Below are positions 1 through 8,741 of a stretch of DNA of 64,000 nt, piece after piece. The position numbers and the translations under genes were made by a program. The notes under the pieces are model-generated. The model was not told the DNA's origin. It searched no databases and saw only the letters and a list, made by a program, of their open reading frames with translations. The stretch spans positions 372,001 to 436,000 of the forward strand of contig NZ_CANMVN010000002.1 in NCBI RefSeq assembly GCF_947501425.1. Reading direction: 5' to 3'. This stretch comes from an uncultured Psychroserpens sp. Its GTDB lineage: Bacteria > Bacteroidota > Bacteroidia > Flavobacteriales > Flavobacteriaceae. The stretch's first letter is position 1. Every line of letters starts with the position of its first letter.

Positions 1-306
1 TTCAGGATTGTTTTCACTTATTGCCATTGCGCTGTCCAAATGTTTCTGAGCTTTCTCGAGTTGCACTTTTAGAACGTTTATATCTTTAATATTCCAGCTT
101 TTTAAACTATTGATCTGAGCTATATAATAATGAGGCAACCATTGATCTGTTTCAGCGTTAGAAATGCGTTCAAACATATTTTCTGCTTCGTCTACTTTAT
201 TGTCTTGCCAAAGCTCAAACGCTTTTTGCATTCCTTTTTCAAAATTGCTTTGAGCATAGTTAATACCCGAAACTAATAGGAGTGTGATAATGATCACTTT
301 TTTCAT
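1..306 (-). CDS. secreted TPR-like protein, C-terminus cut by window edge
   Basis: My translation begins MKKVIIITLLLVSGINYAQ, a clear Sec signal peptide, and continues for 102 codons to the window edge without a stop. The mature part is helical and acidic (for example KAFELWQDNKVDEAENMFERI). It reads like the first helices of tetratricopeptide repeats, so it is probably a periplasmic scaffold or unknown partner protein. The ATG at 304-306 overlaps the TGA of the upstream DUF2141 gene in an ATGA arrangement, so the two are probably translationally coupled. The TPR assignment rests on one or two helical pairs only. Confidence 0.75.
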   Translation of the reverse strand, partial: MKKVIIITLLLVSGINYAQSNFEKGMQKAFELWQDNKVDEAENMFERISNAETDQWLPHYYIAQINSLKSWNIKDINVLKVQLEKAQKHLDSAMAISENNPE

Positions 307-728
307 AATGTTATAGTTTTTGTTACTGATTTATTATGTAATTCAAATTTTGCATCTTTCCATTTTGGTGGTCCCATAAACCCTCTCGCATTATTAGAGC
401 AACCGTAATCCTCCTTAGGGATTCCTAGAAAATTACTATCTAATCTATTATTTCCATTTTCATCATGAAACATAGATATAGCATAAATCCCATTGGGTAC
501 ATTTTTAAAAACAACTTCGCAACTGTTATTTTCAATATACGTGAATGATGCTTTATACCCTTTATCCAAAAATGTGTCCTGAGAATTATAAAGTGCTACA
601 TACACTTTACCCTTATTATTATCAAGATTATCGATTTTGACAATAATATCTTGCCCTTTTAACTCTTGAGCATTAAGTACTGTATGACTCAATACAAAGA
701 AAATTATGATTTTAACTAATGTGCTCAT
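303..728 (-). CDS. DUF2141 domain secreted protein
   Basis: This 141-residue protein has a signal peptide ending near residue 20 (SHTVLNAQ). The rest is a single DUF2141 domain, recognisable by GKVYVALYNSQDTFL, the segment FHDENGNNRLDSNFLGIPKE and the C-terminal NARGFMGPPKWKDAKFEL. DUF2141 proteins are small secreted beta-sandwich proteins of unknown function that are very common in Bacteroidota. Its stop overlaps the start of the next gene by the ATGA motif, which suggests co-expression. The family assignment is secure; the function is unknown. Confidence 0.9.
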   Translation of the reverse strand: MSTLVKIIIFFVLSHTVLNAQELKGQDIIVKIDNLDNNKGKVYVALYNSQDTFLDKGYKASFTYIENNSCEVVFKNVPNGIYAISMFHDENGNNRLDSNFLGIPKEDYGCSNNARGFMGPPKWKDAKFELHNKSVTKTITL

Positions 729-926
729 AATGATTTATTTTTTTACTGAAAATTTGTTCAGCTTGATTGATGAGACAAATATCATACAGAAGTTAAGATT
801 CTTAAAAAGCGAATGACCGAATTGTGATTTTTTATGGACGAATTGTAAAAAACTAAAAAAAGAGTAACTTATTTACATACTTTACTACTAATGAAGTATG
901 TATTCACTAACTTAAAATCTGATACA

Positions 927-2729
927 ATGAAAACATTAGCTTTAGCTCTCTTTAGTTTATTAATCTGCACTACTGTTGATGCCCAAGACAAACGTCTTAA
1001 AGGCATTGATAAAGAACTCAACAAAATTCTTGAAACCACTAATGCTGCAGGTTTTGCTGTAGCTGTAGTAGAAGGCGATAAGATAATTTATGCAAAAGGA
1101 TTTGGTTATAGAGATTATGAAAATAAAGTTCCTGCCGATGCCAACACACTATTTGCTATTGGGTCATCAACAAAAGCATTCACTTCTTCTATTCTAGGTT
1201 TACTTAGAGAGGATGACAAATTATCTTTTGACGATAATCCCAGAAAATATATTCCAGAATTAGAGTTTTACAATAATGATCTTAATAACAATTTGATCAT
1301 TAAAGATCTTATGCGACATAGTTCTGGTATACCAAGACATGATGGGTCGTGGTACTTTTTTCCAACCCATGACAAAGACAGTTTAATTATGCGATTAAAA
1401 TATCAAGAACCCTTTACAGGCATAAGACAACAATGGTATTATAACAATTTCGGATTTTTAATTCAAGGAGTTATAGCTGAAAAGATTACTGGTAAAAGCT
1501 GGGAAGATAATATTAGAGACCACTTCTTCAAACCCTTAGGAATGAACCGATCAAATGCTACCATTGCCGAAATGAAAGCAAGTTCAAATGCTGCATTTGG
1601 ATATGAGCTCAAGGAAAATGGCTCAATACGTAAAATGGATTATTACGATATTGCTGCGATGTCTCCTGCTGGAAGTATTAACAGTAGTGTAAATGACATG
1701 AGCAAATGGATTACACTGTGGTTGCAAAACGGAAAATTTAATGACGAGCAAATCCTTTCTGAAAATTATATAAAGGAAGCCATGAGTGCGCAAATGGTTA
1801 TGGGTGGAGGCGTTCCAGATGAAAAATTTCCAGATATTCACTTTTCAAGTTATGGATATGGTTGGATGATGCAATCTTATAAAGGACATTATCGTGTTGA
1901 ACATGGTGGCAATATTGATGGTTTTTCAGCTAGTGTTGCTTTTTACCCAACAGATAATATAGGCATTGTTGTTTTGGCTAACCAAAATGGGTCTTCTGTT
2001 CCGTCACTTGCTAGAAATACTATAGCAGATCGTATGTTAGATGAAGAACGAACGGATTGGGTAGGTCGTTATGCAGAAAACCTTGAGAAAAGTAAAAAAG
2101 CTCAAGAAGACGCTAAAAACGATTCGAAAACTGCAAATGTAAAAAATACAAAGCCATCACATATTAAGCAAGATTATACAGGCTCATACGAAAATAAGGG
2201 CTATGGCAAATTTGAGGTTATTGTAGAAAATGACACTATGTTTACACAGTTAAATACCAAAAGACAGTACCTGCACCATTTTCACTATGACACATTTGAA
2301 CTCATAGATGTTGTAGATGGAAAAGTCGACACAACAGGTATTGGACAATCGCTTAAAATCACCTTTAATACTAATGATGCTGGTGATATTTCCGAAGCAA
2401 AAATAAGTATTGAGCCTACAGTGGATGCGATCACATTTGATCGTACACCTAATACGATTGACGTTGATACTAAAACACTTGAATCATATACTGGAGCTTA
2501 TGAATTGGCAGGAACAGAGATTAAAGTGTATACAAAAGAAGAGACGCTTTATTTATTTGTTGCTGGTCAACCAGAATACGAATTGGTCGCAACCGCAAAA
2601 CACAAGTTTTCGTTTAAAGCATTAGATGGATTTAAAGTAGAATTTTTAGAATCTGAAGATGGACAAATCAACCAACTAAAAGCCATACAACCTAATGGTA
2701 TTTTTACGGCTACGAGAAAGAAAGAATAA
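927..2729 (+). CDS. secreted serine hydrolase, beta-lactamase/PBP-like fold
   Basis: I chose the ATG at 927 because it gives a classical signal peptide (MKTLALALFSLLICTTVDAQ). An in-frame ATG lies 12 codons upstream at 891. Counting from 891, the class C beta-lactamase-type motifs are SSTK at 92-95 with the nucleophilic Ser, YNN at 184-186 and HGG at 338-340. After about residue 420 there is a beta-rich extension resembling the DUF3471-type C-terminal domain seen in many serine hydrolases of this family. Likely activities are peptidase, esterase or peptidoglycan-related hydrolysis in the periplasm; beta-lactam hydrolysis is not implied. It stands alone and ends at a bidirectional terminator. 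Confidence 0.9.
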   Translation: MKTLALALFSLLICTTVDAQDKRLKGIDKELNKILETTNAAGFAVAVVEGDKIIYAKGFGYRDYENKVPADANTLFAIGSSTKAFTSSILGLLREDDKLSFDDNPRKYIPELEFYNNDLNNNLIIKDLMRHSSGIPRHDGSWYFFPTHDKDSLIMRLKYQEPFTGIRQQWYYNNFGFLIQGVIAEKITGKSWEDNIRDHFFKPLGMNRSNATIAEMKASSNAAFGYELKENGSIRKMDYYDIAAMSPAGSINSSVNDMSKWITLWLQNGKFNDEQILSENYIKEAMSAQMVMGGGVPDEKFPDIHFSSYGYGWMMQSYKGHYRVEHGGNIDGFSASVAFYPTDNIGIVVLANQNGSSVPSLARNTIADRMLDEERTDWVGRYAENLEKSKKAQEDAKNDSKTANVKNTKPSHIKQDYTGSYENKGYGKFEVIVENDTMFTQLNTKRQYLHHFHYDTFELIDVVDGKVDTTGIGQSLKITFNTNDAGDISEAKISIEPTVDAITFDRTPNTIDVDTKTLESYTGAYELAGTEIKVYTKEETLYLFVAGQPEYELVATAKHKFSFKALDGFKVEFLESEDGQINQLKAIQPNGIFTATRKKE

Positions 2730-2761
2730 ATTAATAGCATATATATTACATTACTGATGAG

Positions 2762-2789
2762 AAAAGCACTTTTTTAAAGTGCTTTTTTT
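2762..2789. terminator. bidirectional Rho-independent terminator
   Basis: An 11-bp perfect stem (2762-2772 with 2776-2786) with a three-base loop is flanked by A and T runs on both sides. It lies between two convergent genes and can end transcription from either side. The minus-strand stop codon sits in its T tract. Confidence 0.85.
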
Positions 2790-3216
2790 AATGTTCCATA
2801 TCAGCTAAAACTTTATTTGTTGCCCATTGCACTGCGGCATCAAGGCTATTGAAACGTTTAATTTTTTTACTAAAAAATAGATTTTCTATCATTGTATTGA
2901 GAAGACTCCCTTGCGTATATCCAACGACGCCATAACCTTTCAAGCTGTAACTATGCGTAAAAAACTTCAACCAATCGTTAGGTTTTACAGCATAAGAGTT
3001 GATTCTGTGTGAAATATAAATAATATCATTTCCGTCGGTTTCTAAAAAAGACGTAACATCCTCAACAATCTGCTTAGCGTGATGTTCCCAAGTAAATGTA
3101 ATCCCTTGATTAATTTCAGAAATGACATATCCGTCAAAAACGAAAACACTACCATAATCGTAATTGAATTCTTTTAACACGTCATCAAATAAAGCAGAAT
3201 GTTTTACACTAATCAT
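2788..3216 (-). CDS. conserved hypothetical protein, possibly STAS/SpoIIAA-like
   Basis: A 142-residue cytosolic protein without signal or membrane segment. The alternation of strands and helices (VFVFDGYVISEINQG, NDIIYISHRINSYAV, YGVVGYTQGSLLNTMIENLFF, FNSLDAAVQWATNKV) resembles SpoIIAA/STAS-like proteins of about 130-145 residues found across Flavobacteriaceae. The closing pattern, an aromatic followed by a helix with DAAVQWA, is typical of that group. This is recognition by pattern only, and no catalytic residues stand out. It is monocistronic and convergent with the serine hydrolase gene. Confidence 0.7.
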   Translation of the reverse strand: MISVKHSALFDDVLKEFNYDYGSVFVFDGYVISEINQGITFTWEHHAKQIVEDVTSFLETDGNDIIYISHRINSYAVKPNDWLKFFTHSYSLKGYGVVGYTQGSLLNTMIENLFFSKKIKRFNSLDAAVQWATNKVLADMEH

Positions 3217-3525
3217 GTATGTAATATAAAATTATTTAATCAAACAAATAAAATAAAATTTGGCAGGTTTGTTAGATATTTAATATACACTTAAAACCAT
3301 AAGGTCCTGATTCATTGAGACACAGTAATTTAGTTTGAGTCACTTTATTAAAGTTTCAAAATAGATAAAAAAACATAATTAAAGTAAATAATTTCGATGA
3401 ACTGGCACAAATCACGACAATTAATGGTCATGTTTGTCCATCTTAACCTTTGTATCTGCCTATTCTATCTGAAATCTGTAATAATCCATAAAATCATACG
3501 TTTCATATAAAAAAATCAACCAACA
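3217..3525. other. intergenic region between divergent genes
   Basis: About 310 bases of AT-rich sequence separate two divergent genes. The only promoter-like element I see is TACGTTTC at 3497-3504, one base from the TAnnTTTG consensus and 22 bases before the plus-strand start. I find no ORF, RNA-like structure or repeat here. Confidence 0.5.
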
Positions 3526-3906
3526 ATGAAAAAATTACTCACAATAGTTTCACTTTTAGCATTTATTTTCCTCATGTTATATGGTGCGCTTCATCTCTTC
3601 GGAAGACAGATTTATAATACTAAATCCTGTGAATTATATAATATTGATAATATTGAATTAAGAACAGGAGTAGATATTCCAAAAGTAAAATCGACAGATT
3701 GTGAGTGTAAAGACAATACAAAAGTATCCAAGTTTATCATAGATACAAATCAACTCGATCTAGACCGCTACATATCCAGAAATGATTTTGAGCTTAAAGA
3801 CAGCATATATGTCAAAGAAAATGACAATGATAATTCAACTTACAGAGTTACTTTTAATAAAAAAACTGCTGAACTCATAGTCAATTTAACCTACAAGAAC
3901 GATTAA
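3526..3906 (+). CDS. small membrane-anchored hypothetical protein
   Basis: A 126-residue protein starting MKKLLTIVSLLAFIFLMLYG. It has one N-terminal hydrophobic segment (about 4-26) that may be an anchor or an uncleaved signal. The extracytoplasmic part is polar and holds Cys residues in CELYN and in DCECK, which could form disulfides. I do not recognise the family. It stands alone and ends at a strong terminator shared with the convergent prolyl isomerase gene. Confidence 0.7.
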   Translation: MKKLLTIVSLLAFIFLMLYGALHLFGRQIYNTKSCELYNIDNIELRTGVDIPKVKSTDCECKDNTKVSKFIIDTNQLDLDRYISRNDFELKDSIYVKENDNDNSTYRVTFNKKTAELIVNLTYKND

Positions 3907-3928
3907 ACTAAATATCACATCTCTACAT

Positions 3929-3958
3929 AAAAAAAGCACCAGTAGTGGTGCTTTTTTT
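3929..3958. terminator. bidirectional Rho-independent terminator
   Basis: A 13-bp perfect stem (3929-3941 with 3946-3958) with loop GTAG has A and T tracts at its base. It serves the two convergent genes on either side. Confidence 0.9.
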
Positions 3959-3991
3959 ATGATATCAGATTCAGAAAAATTAGAATTCTGC

Positions 3992-4924
3992 TTACTTTAC
4001 GTCCATCAATTCTACATCAAATACTAAGGTAGCATTTGGAGGAATAACGCCTCCTGCACCAGCAGCACCATAAGCCAAGTCACTAGGAATAACCAATCGT
4101 GCTTTATCACCTACGTTTAACAAACATATCCCTTCATCCCATCCAGGAATTACTTGTCCGACACCAACTTGAAAATCAAGAGGTGCATTTCTTTTGTAAG
4201 ACGAGTCAAAAACAGTTCCATCTGCTAATTGCCCTTTATAATGTACAGACACCATTTTTCCAGCTTCCGCAGCTTTTCCATCTCCTTTTTGGATGATCTG
4301 GTAGCGCAATCCGCTTTTTGTTTCATCAAAACCAGCAGCAAGTTTATCTAATTCAGCTCTTGCAGCATCACGTTCAGCAGCAACTCTTGCCTCTCTCGCA
4401 CCTTCAAAAACTCTAAAGGCTTCAACAGCATTAAATTTTTCGGCGTCAGCTCCTACTCTTACAATTTCTAATGTTTCTATTTCATCACCTTGTGCAATAG
4501 CATCTACAACATCTTGTCCTTCAATCACTTTTCCAAAAACTGTATGGTTATTGTCTAACCATGGTGTCTCAACATGTGTGATAAAGAACTGGCTTCCATT
4601 TGTTCCTGGTCCAGCATTTGCCATAGACAATACTCCTGGTGCATCGTGTTTTAGATCTGGATGAAATTCATCATCAAATTTATACCCAGGATTTCCTGTT
4701 CCAGTTCCCTGAGGACAACCGCCTTGAATCATAAAATCAGGAATTACTCTGTGAAATTTTAATCCGTCATAATAAGGAGTTCCCTGAGGCTTTACTGCAT
4801 TTTCTAAATTTCCTTCAGCTAAAGCAACGAAATTACCAACAGTTCCTGGTGTTTTTTGATATTCTAAAGCGACTAATATTTCGCCTTTTGTTGTATTAAA
4901 TTTTGCGTATAAACCGTCTTGCAT
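3992..4924 (-). CDS. cyclophilin-FKBP fusion peptidylprolyl isomerase
   Basis: Start at 4924 (MQDGLYAKF) rather than 4999, because a TAnnTTTG promoter box lies 24 bases upstream of 4924 and the extra N-terminus looks non-coding. Residues of about 5-170 form a cyclophilin domain ([39 protein letters not shown]). A short Ala/Arg/Glu-rich helix around 180-205 follows, then an FKBP domain over about the last 100 residues ([34 protein letters not shown]). Both domains catalyse prolyl cis-trans isomerisation. There is no signal peptide, so it should act in the cytoplasm. Confidence 0.93.
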   Translation of the reverse strand: MQDGLYAKFNTTKGEILVALEYQKTPGTVGNFVALAEGNLENAVKPQGTPYYDGLKFHRVIPDFMIQGGCPQGTGTGNPGYKFDDEFHPDLKHDAPGVLSMANAGPGTNGSQFFITHVETPWLDNNHTVFGKVIEGQDVVDAIAQGDEIETLEIVRVGADAEKFNAVEAFRVFEGAREARVAAERDAARAELDKLAAGFDETKSGLRYQIIQKGDGKAAEAGKMVSVHYKGQLADGTVFDSSYKRNAPLDFQVGVGQVIPGWDEGICLLNVGDKARLVIPSDLAYGAAGAGGVIPPNATLVFDVELMDVK

Positions 4925-4947
4925 TGTATTGTATTTTAATTGAGGTG

Positions 4948-4955
4948 CAAAGATA
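4948..4955 (-). promoter_or_regulatory. -7 promoter box for the prolyl isomerase gene
   Basis: On the minus strand this reads TATCTTTG, a perfect match to the Bacteroidota -7 consensus TAnnTTTG, 24 bases upstream of the chosen start. No clear -33 TTTG box was found. Confidence 0.6.
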
Positions 4956-5006
4956 ACAAACTCTATTAGAAGTGAAGCAGAATTTGGAATTTGAATCACA
5001 TAAGGT

Positions 5007-5014
5007 TAGCTTTG
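5007..5014 (+). promoter_or_regulatory. -7 promoter box for the 5032 gene
   Basis: TAGCTTTG matches TAnnTTTG and lies 18 bases before the ATG at 5032. This supports that start over the upstream in-frame ATG at 4972. It is divergent from the prolyl isomerase promoter about 60 bases away. Confidence 0.55.
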
Positions 5015-5031
5015 CCGAAAATAACATTGCC

Positions 5032-5481
5032 ATGAGTTTTATTACCAAATTAAAATCTGCTTTCGGAAATTCTAAATCCATTGATAAGAAAGCCACTTTA
5101 GATACTACTGAGGCTATCATTCAAGATATTGAACATGATCCTTTTGCTATTTCCGAAGAGAATGTATTATATGCAGGTTTGAACGAACTTGGTGGTTATT
5201 ATTCATTTCAAACTGTTATAGTTGGAACTTTCAAAGTTAAAACCAAAAAAGGAGGTCAATTAAAGGTTACAGGTAAAAACTACAACTTAGAATTGAACTC
5301 AGAATCGGTTGAATTTGAATCTGACCCTACAGATATTAAAGGTCGAAGTATTACAAAAATAGACTTTCAAATTGAAGAGAATGATGCTACAAAAATCACT
5401 CAACACCAACCAAATCAGTTAGTTTTAAATTGCAAAAAACAAGAAATTGTATTCAATACAGCTATAGCAGCTAATGAGTAA
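5032..5481 (+). CDS. conserved hypothetical protein, beta-rich
   Basis: With the start at 5032 the product has 149 residues (MSFITKLKSAFG...). It has an amphipathic N-terminal helix and then beta-strand-rich sequence (YYSFQTVIVGTFKVKTKKGG, LNSESVEFESDP, ITKIDFQIEEND). There is no signal or membrane segment. I do not recognise a named family. It stops six bases before the end of the convergent recQ gene. Confidence 0.7.
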   Translation: MSFITKLKSAFGNSKSIDKKATLDTTEAIIQDIEHDPFAISEENVLYAGLNELGGYYSFQTVIVGTFKVKTKKGGQLKVTGKNYNLELNSESVEFESDPTDIKGRSITKIDFQIEENDATKITQHQPNQLVLNCKKQEIVFNTAIAANE

Positions 5482-5487
5482 AACAAA

Positions 5488-7689
5488 TTAATTAGCTACT
5501 TCACTTATAAATTTAATGCGATATAATCGTAGTTCTTCATCATCATAATCACCATCAAATTCTTCGATAGCTACGTCTATTTTATCGGTTTCAGATTCCA
5601 TAAAATAATCATGAATCTCTTCCTGTTGGTCTTCATCAAGGATATCTTCTAACCAATAATCAATATTGAGTTTGGTTCCAGAATACACTATGGCCTCCAT
5701 TTCCTTAATAAAATCTGGCATAGACATTCCTTTTGAGGATGCAATATCTGTGAGTGGTAATTTTCGGTCTACATTCTGAATGATATATAATTTAATAGCA
5801 GAATTAGATCCTGTACTTTTAACTACAAAATCATCTGGTCTTACAATATCATTATCCTCAACATACTGTGCAATCAAGGCTACAAAATCTTTACCATACT
5901 TTTTAGCTTTTCCATCTCCAACACCATGAACATTACTCAATTCCTCTAAAGTAATTGGATATTTAAGAGCCATATCTTCTAGTGAAGGGTCTTGAAAGAT
6001 TACAAATGGCGGCACGCCTAAGTTCTTAGCATTTTGCTTTCTAAGATCTTTAAGCATTTTCATTAAAGCTTCATCAGCAACAGCTCCTCCTCCTTTAGCA
6101 GCAGTAATAATATTATCATCACTTCCTTCATCAAAGACGTGATCTTCGGTCATCATAAAAGATTCAGGAGATTTTATAAAGTCACGACCAGAATCAGACA
6201 ATCTTAAAACACCATAGGTTTCAATGTCCTTTTTTAAATAACCAGCTACCAAAACCTGACGTATAAGTGCCATCCAGTAACGTTTGTCTTGATCTTTACC
6301 AACGCCGAAGAATGGTAGAGTATCGGTTTTATGAGAGGATATCAATGCATTGGTATTTCCAACGAGAACCTGAACCAAATCTTTAGATTTATACTTTTCA
6401 TTGGTCCTCTGAACGGTTTCTAATAAAACACTAACCTCTTTTTGAGCTTCATGTTGTTTTTTAGGGTTTCGAACATTATCATCCATATCACCCCCTTCTC
6501 CAGTAGCATTATCGAATTCTTCACCAAAATAATGAAGTATGAACTTTCGTCTGGAAATAGAACTTTCAGCAAATGCAACAACTTCTTGCAATAATGCTTG
6601 TCCGATTTCTTGCTCAGCAACTGGCTTACCAGACATGAATTTTTCGAGTTTTTCAATGTCTTTATAAGCATAATATGCCAGACAATGACCTTCGCCACCA
6701 TCCCGTCCTGCGCGACCAGTTTCCTGATAATAGCTTTCTATACTTTTAGGAATATCATGATGAATAACAAAACGAACATCGGGTTTATCAATTCCCATTC
6801 CGAAGGCAATAGTAGCAACGACCACATCACAATCTTCCATAAGAAACATATCCTGATGTTTTACTCTCGTTTTAGGGTCTAAACCTGCGTGATACGGTAC
6901 AGCCTTGATTCCATTAACTTGTAATACCTGAGCTAATTCTTCTACACGTTTTCTACTTAAACAGTATACAATTCCTGATTTCCCCTCGTTCTTCTTTATA
7001 AACCGAATAATATCAGCATCAACATTTTTGGTTTTAGGACGAATCTCATAATACAGATTTGGTCTATTAAATGATGCTTTGAAGGTTTTGGCATTAGGTA
7101 TATCTAGACTCTTTAGTATATCTTCCTGCACTTTTGGTGTTGCAGTAGCTGTTAATCCAATGATTGGAATATTATCGCCTATACGTTTAATGATATGACG
7201 TAAATTTCTGTATTCGGGTCTGAAATCATGGCCCCATTCACTAATACAATGTGCTTCATCTACAGCCATAAATGAAATGGTAACCGTTCTTAAAAACTCG
7301 ACGTGCTCTTCTTTTGTTAGCGATTCTGGTGCTACATATAGTAGTTTTGTAACACCATTTGTGATGTCCTCTTTAACGCGTTTGACTTCAGTTTTGTTAA
7401 GTGAAGAGTTCAAAACATGAGCAACTCCTTCTTCATTTGAAACGCCTCTAATGGCATCCACTTGATTTTTCATTAAAGCAATTAATGGTGAAACTATAAT
7501 TGCTGTACCCTCTTTTATTAAAGCAGGAAGTTGGTAACATAATGATTTTCCGCCTCCTGTAGGCATAATAACAAATACATCCTCACCTTCAACAACACTT
7601 TTAATAACACTTTCTTGAAGTCCTTTAAATTTTGAAAATCCGAAGTATTGTTTTAGTGCAGAATGTATATCAATTTCTTTTACACTCAT
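5488..7689 (-). CDS. recQ: ATP-dependent DNA helicase RecQ
   Basis: A 733-residue superfamily 2 3'-5' DNA helicase used in recombination and repair. Visible elements are Walker A TGGGKS at 44-49, the DEAH box at 144-147 with the following CISEWGHDFRPEY, the SAT-like GLTATATPKVQ, and motifs V/VI in AFGMGIDKP and YYQETGRAGRDG. An HRDC domain lies in the C-terminal third (around 540-615), followed by a helix-turn-helix-like tail. The zinc-binding region usually written CRRxxLLxYFGE...CxxC is here SRRKFILHYFGEEF followed by an acidic, cysteine-free stretch, so the zinc ligands are missing. Such cysteine-less RecQ forms are, from memory, found in other flavobacteria. Confidence 0.95.
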   Translation of the reverse strand: MSVKEIDIHSALKQYFGFSKFKGLQESVIKSVVEGEDVFVIMPTGGGKSLCYQLPALIKEGTAIIVSPLIALMKNQVDAIRGVSNEEGVAHVLNSSLNKTEVKRVKEDITNGVTKLLYVAPESLTKEEHVEFLRTVTISFMAVDEAHCISEWGHDFRPEYRNLRHIIKRIGDNIPIIGLTATATPKVQEDILKSLDIPNAKTFKASFNRPNLYYEIRPKTKNVDADIIRFIKKNEGKSGIVYCLSRKRVEELAQVLQVNGIKAVPYHAGLDPKTRVKHQDMFLMEDCDVVVATIAFGMGIDKPDVRFVIHHDIPKSIESYYQETGRAGRDGGEGHCLAYYAYKDIEKLEKFMSGKPVAEQEIGQALLQEVVAFAESSISRRKFILHYFGEEFDNATGEGGDMDDNVRNPKKQHEAQKEVSVLLETVQRTNEKYKSKDLVQVLVGNTNALISSHKTDTLPFFGVGKDQDKRYWMALIRQVLVAGYLKKDIETYGVLRLSDSGRDFIKSPESFMMTEDHVFDEGSDDNIITAAKGGGAVADEALMKMLKDLRKQNAKNLGVPPFVIFQDPSLEDMALKYPITLEELSNVHGVGDGKAKKYGKDFVALIAQYVEDNDIVRPDDFVVKSTGSNSAIKLYIIQNVDRKLPLTDIASSKGMSMPDFIKEMEAIVYSGTKLNIDYWLEDILDEDQQEEIHDYFMESETDKIDVAIEEFDGDYDDEELRLYRIKFISEVAN

Positions 7690-7711
7690 TAATCCCTATT
7701 AGTATTTTTGA

Positions 7712-7719
7712 TACATTTG
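7712..7719 (+). promoter_or_regulatory. -7 promoter box for the kdsD operon
   Basis: TACATTTG matches TAnnTTTG and lies 57 bases before the TTG start of kdsD. It is the likely start point of the kdsD-tatC-CMD transcript. A -33 box is not clear. Confidence 0.5.
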
Positions 7720-7775
7720 CATAAGACTAAAGATAACAATTTCTTTATACCCATCAAACTCAAAAAAAATTAATT

Positions 7776-8741
7776 TTGAACAGTATTCAATCTATCTTAG
7801 AAACCGCAAGAAAAACTATAGATTTAGAACGTGATGCTATTGCCAATTTAAGCCACTTACTAACTGATGATTTTGCAAATGCAGTTTCATTGATATATAA
7901 CTCTAAAGGCAGGGTAATTATTACTGGTATTGGTAAAAGTGCCATCATTGCTAATAAAATTGTAGCCACACTTAATTCTACTGGGACTCCAGCTATTTTT
8001 ATGCATGCTGCAGATGCAATACATGGTGATCTAGGCTTAATCTTAGAGGATGATGTAGTGATCTGTATTTCTAAAAGTGGAAATACTCCAGAAATTAAAG
8101 TTTTAGTTCCGTTAATAAAGAATGCTAAAAATAAGATGATAGCCATTACTGGTAATGACTCTTCATTTTTAGCGCAGCAAGCCGATTTTATTCTTAATGC
8201 CTACGTCGCCCAAGAAGCATGTCCAAATAATTTAGCACCTACAACGAGTACAACAGCCCAATTAGTCATGGGTGATGCGCTAGCAGTTTGCCTCCTAGAG
8301 CTTAGAGGATTTTCCAGTAAAGATTTTGCAAAATATCATCCTGGTGGTGCATTAGGTAAACGACTGTATTTACGCGTAAGTGACCTTTCATCTCAAAATG
8401 AAAAACCTAAGGTTCATCTCAATACCTCAGCAAAAGATGTGATTGTTGAAATTTCCGAAAAAATGTTAGGTGTAGCAGCTGTTCTTGATAATAATAAAAT
8501 TTCGGGAATTATCACTGATGGCGATTTGAGGCGTATGTTGACTAAAAGTGATGAATTTTTGCATTTAACTGCCAAGGATATCATGAGTAGTAATCCTAAA
8601 CGAATTGATGAGGATGCTATGGCTGTTGATGCTATGGAATTAATGGAAGAGCATGGTATTTCGCAGTTACTAGTTGAAAAAAATGGAGACTATGCTGGTG
8701 TTATTCATATTCATGATCTCATTAAAGAAGGTATTATATAA
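7776..8741 (+). CDS. kdsD: D-arabinose-5-phosphate isomerase (KpsF/KdsD)
   Basis: 321 residues. An N-terminal SIS domain (about 35-170) carries the sugar-phosphate signature GIGKSAIIANKIVATLNSTG and ISKSGNTPEI. Two C-terminal CBS domains (about 205-321) follow. The enzyme converts ribulose 5-phosphate to arabinose 5-phosphate, the first step of KDO synthesis for LPS. The start is TTG: the frame is closed by TAA at 7734-7736 and has no upstream ATG. The stop overlaps the tatC start (TAATG). Confidence 0.95.
   Translation: MNSIQSILETARKTIDLERDAIANLSHLLTDDFANAVSLIYNSKGRVIITGIGKSAIIANKIVATLNSTGTPAIFMHAADAIHGDLGLILEDDVVICISKSGNTPEIKVLVPLIKNAKNKMIAITGNDSSFLAQQADFILNAYVAQEACPNNLAPTTSTTAQLVMGDALAVCLLELRGFSSKDFAKYHPGGALGKRLYLRVSDLSSQNEKPKVHLNTSAKDVIVEISEKMLGVAAVLDNNKISGIITDGDLRRMLTKSDEFLHLTAKDIMSSNPKRIDEDAMAVDAMELMEEHGISQLLVEKNGDYAGVIHIHDLIKEGII

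Noticed and set aside
1623-1841. Minus-strand ORF inside the serine hydrolase gene
   Set aside because: It is a shadow of a well-supported gene, with no family resemblance.
4972-5031. Upstream in-frame ATG (4972) as the start of the 5032 gene
   Set aside because: A TAnnTTTG box at 5007-5014 lies inside that extension and the extra residues look non-coding.
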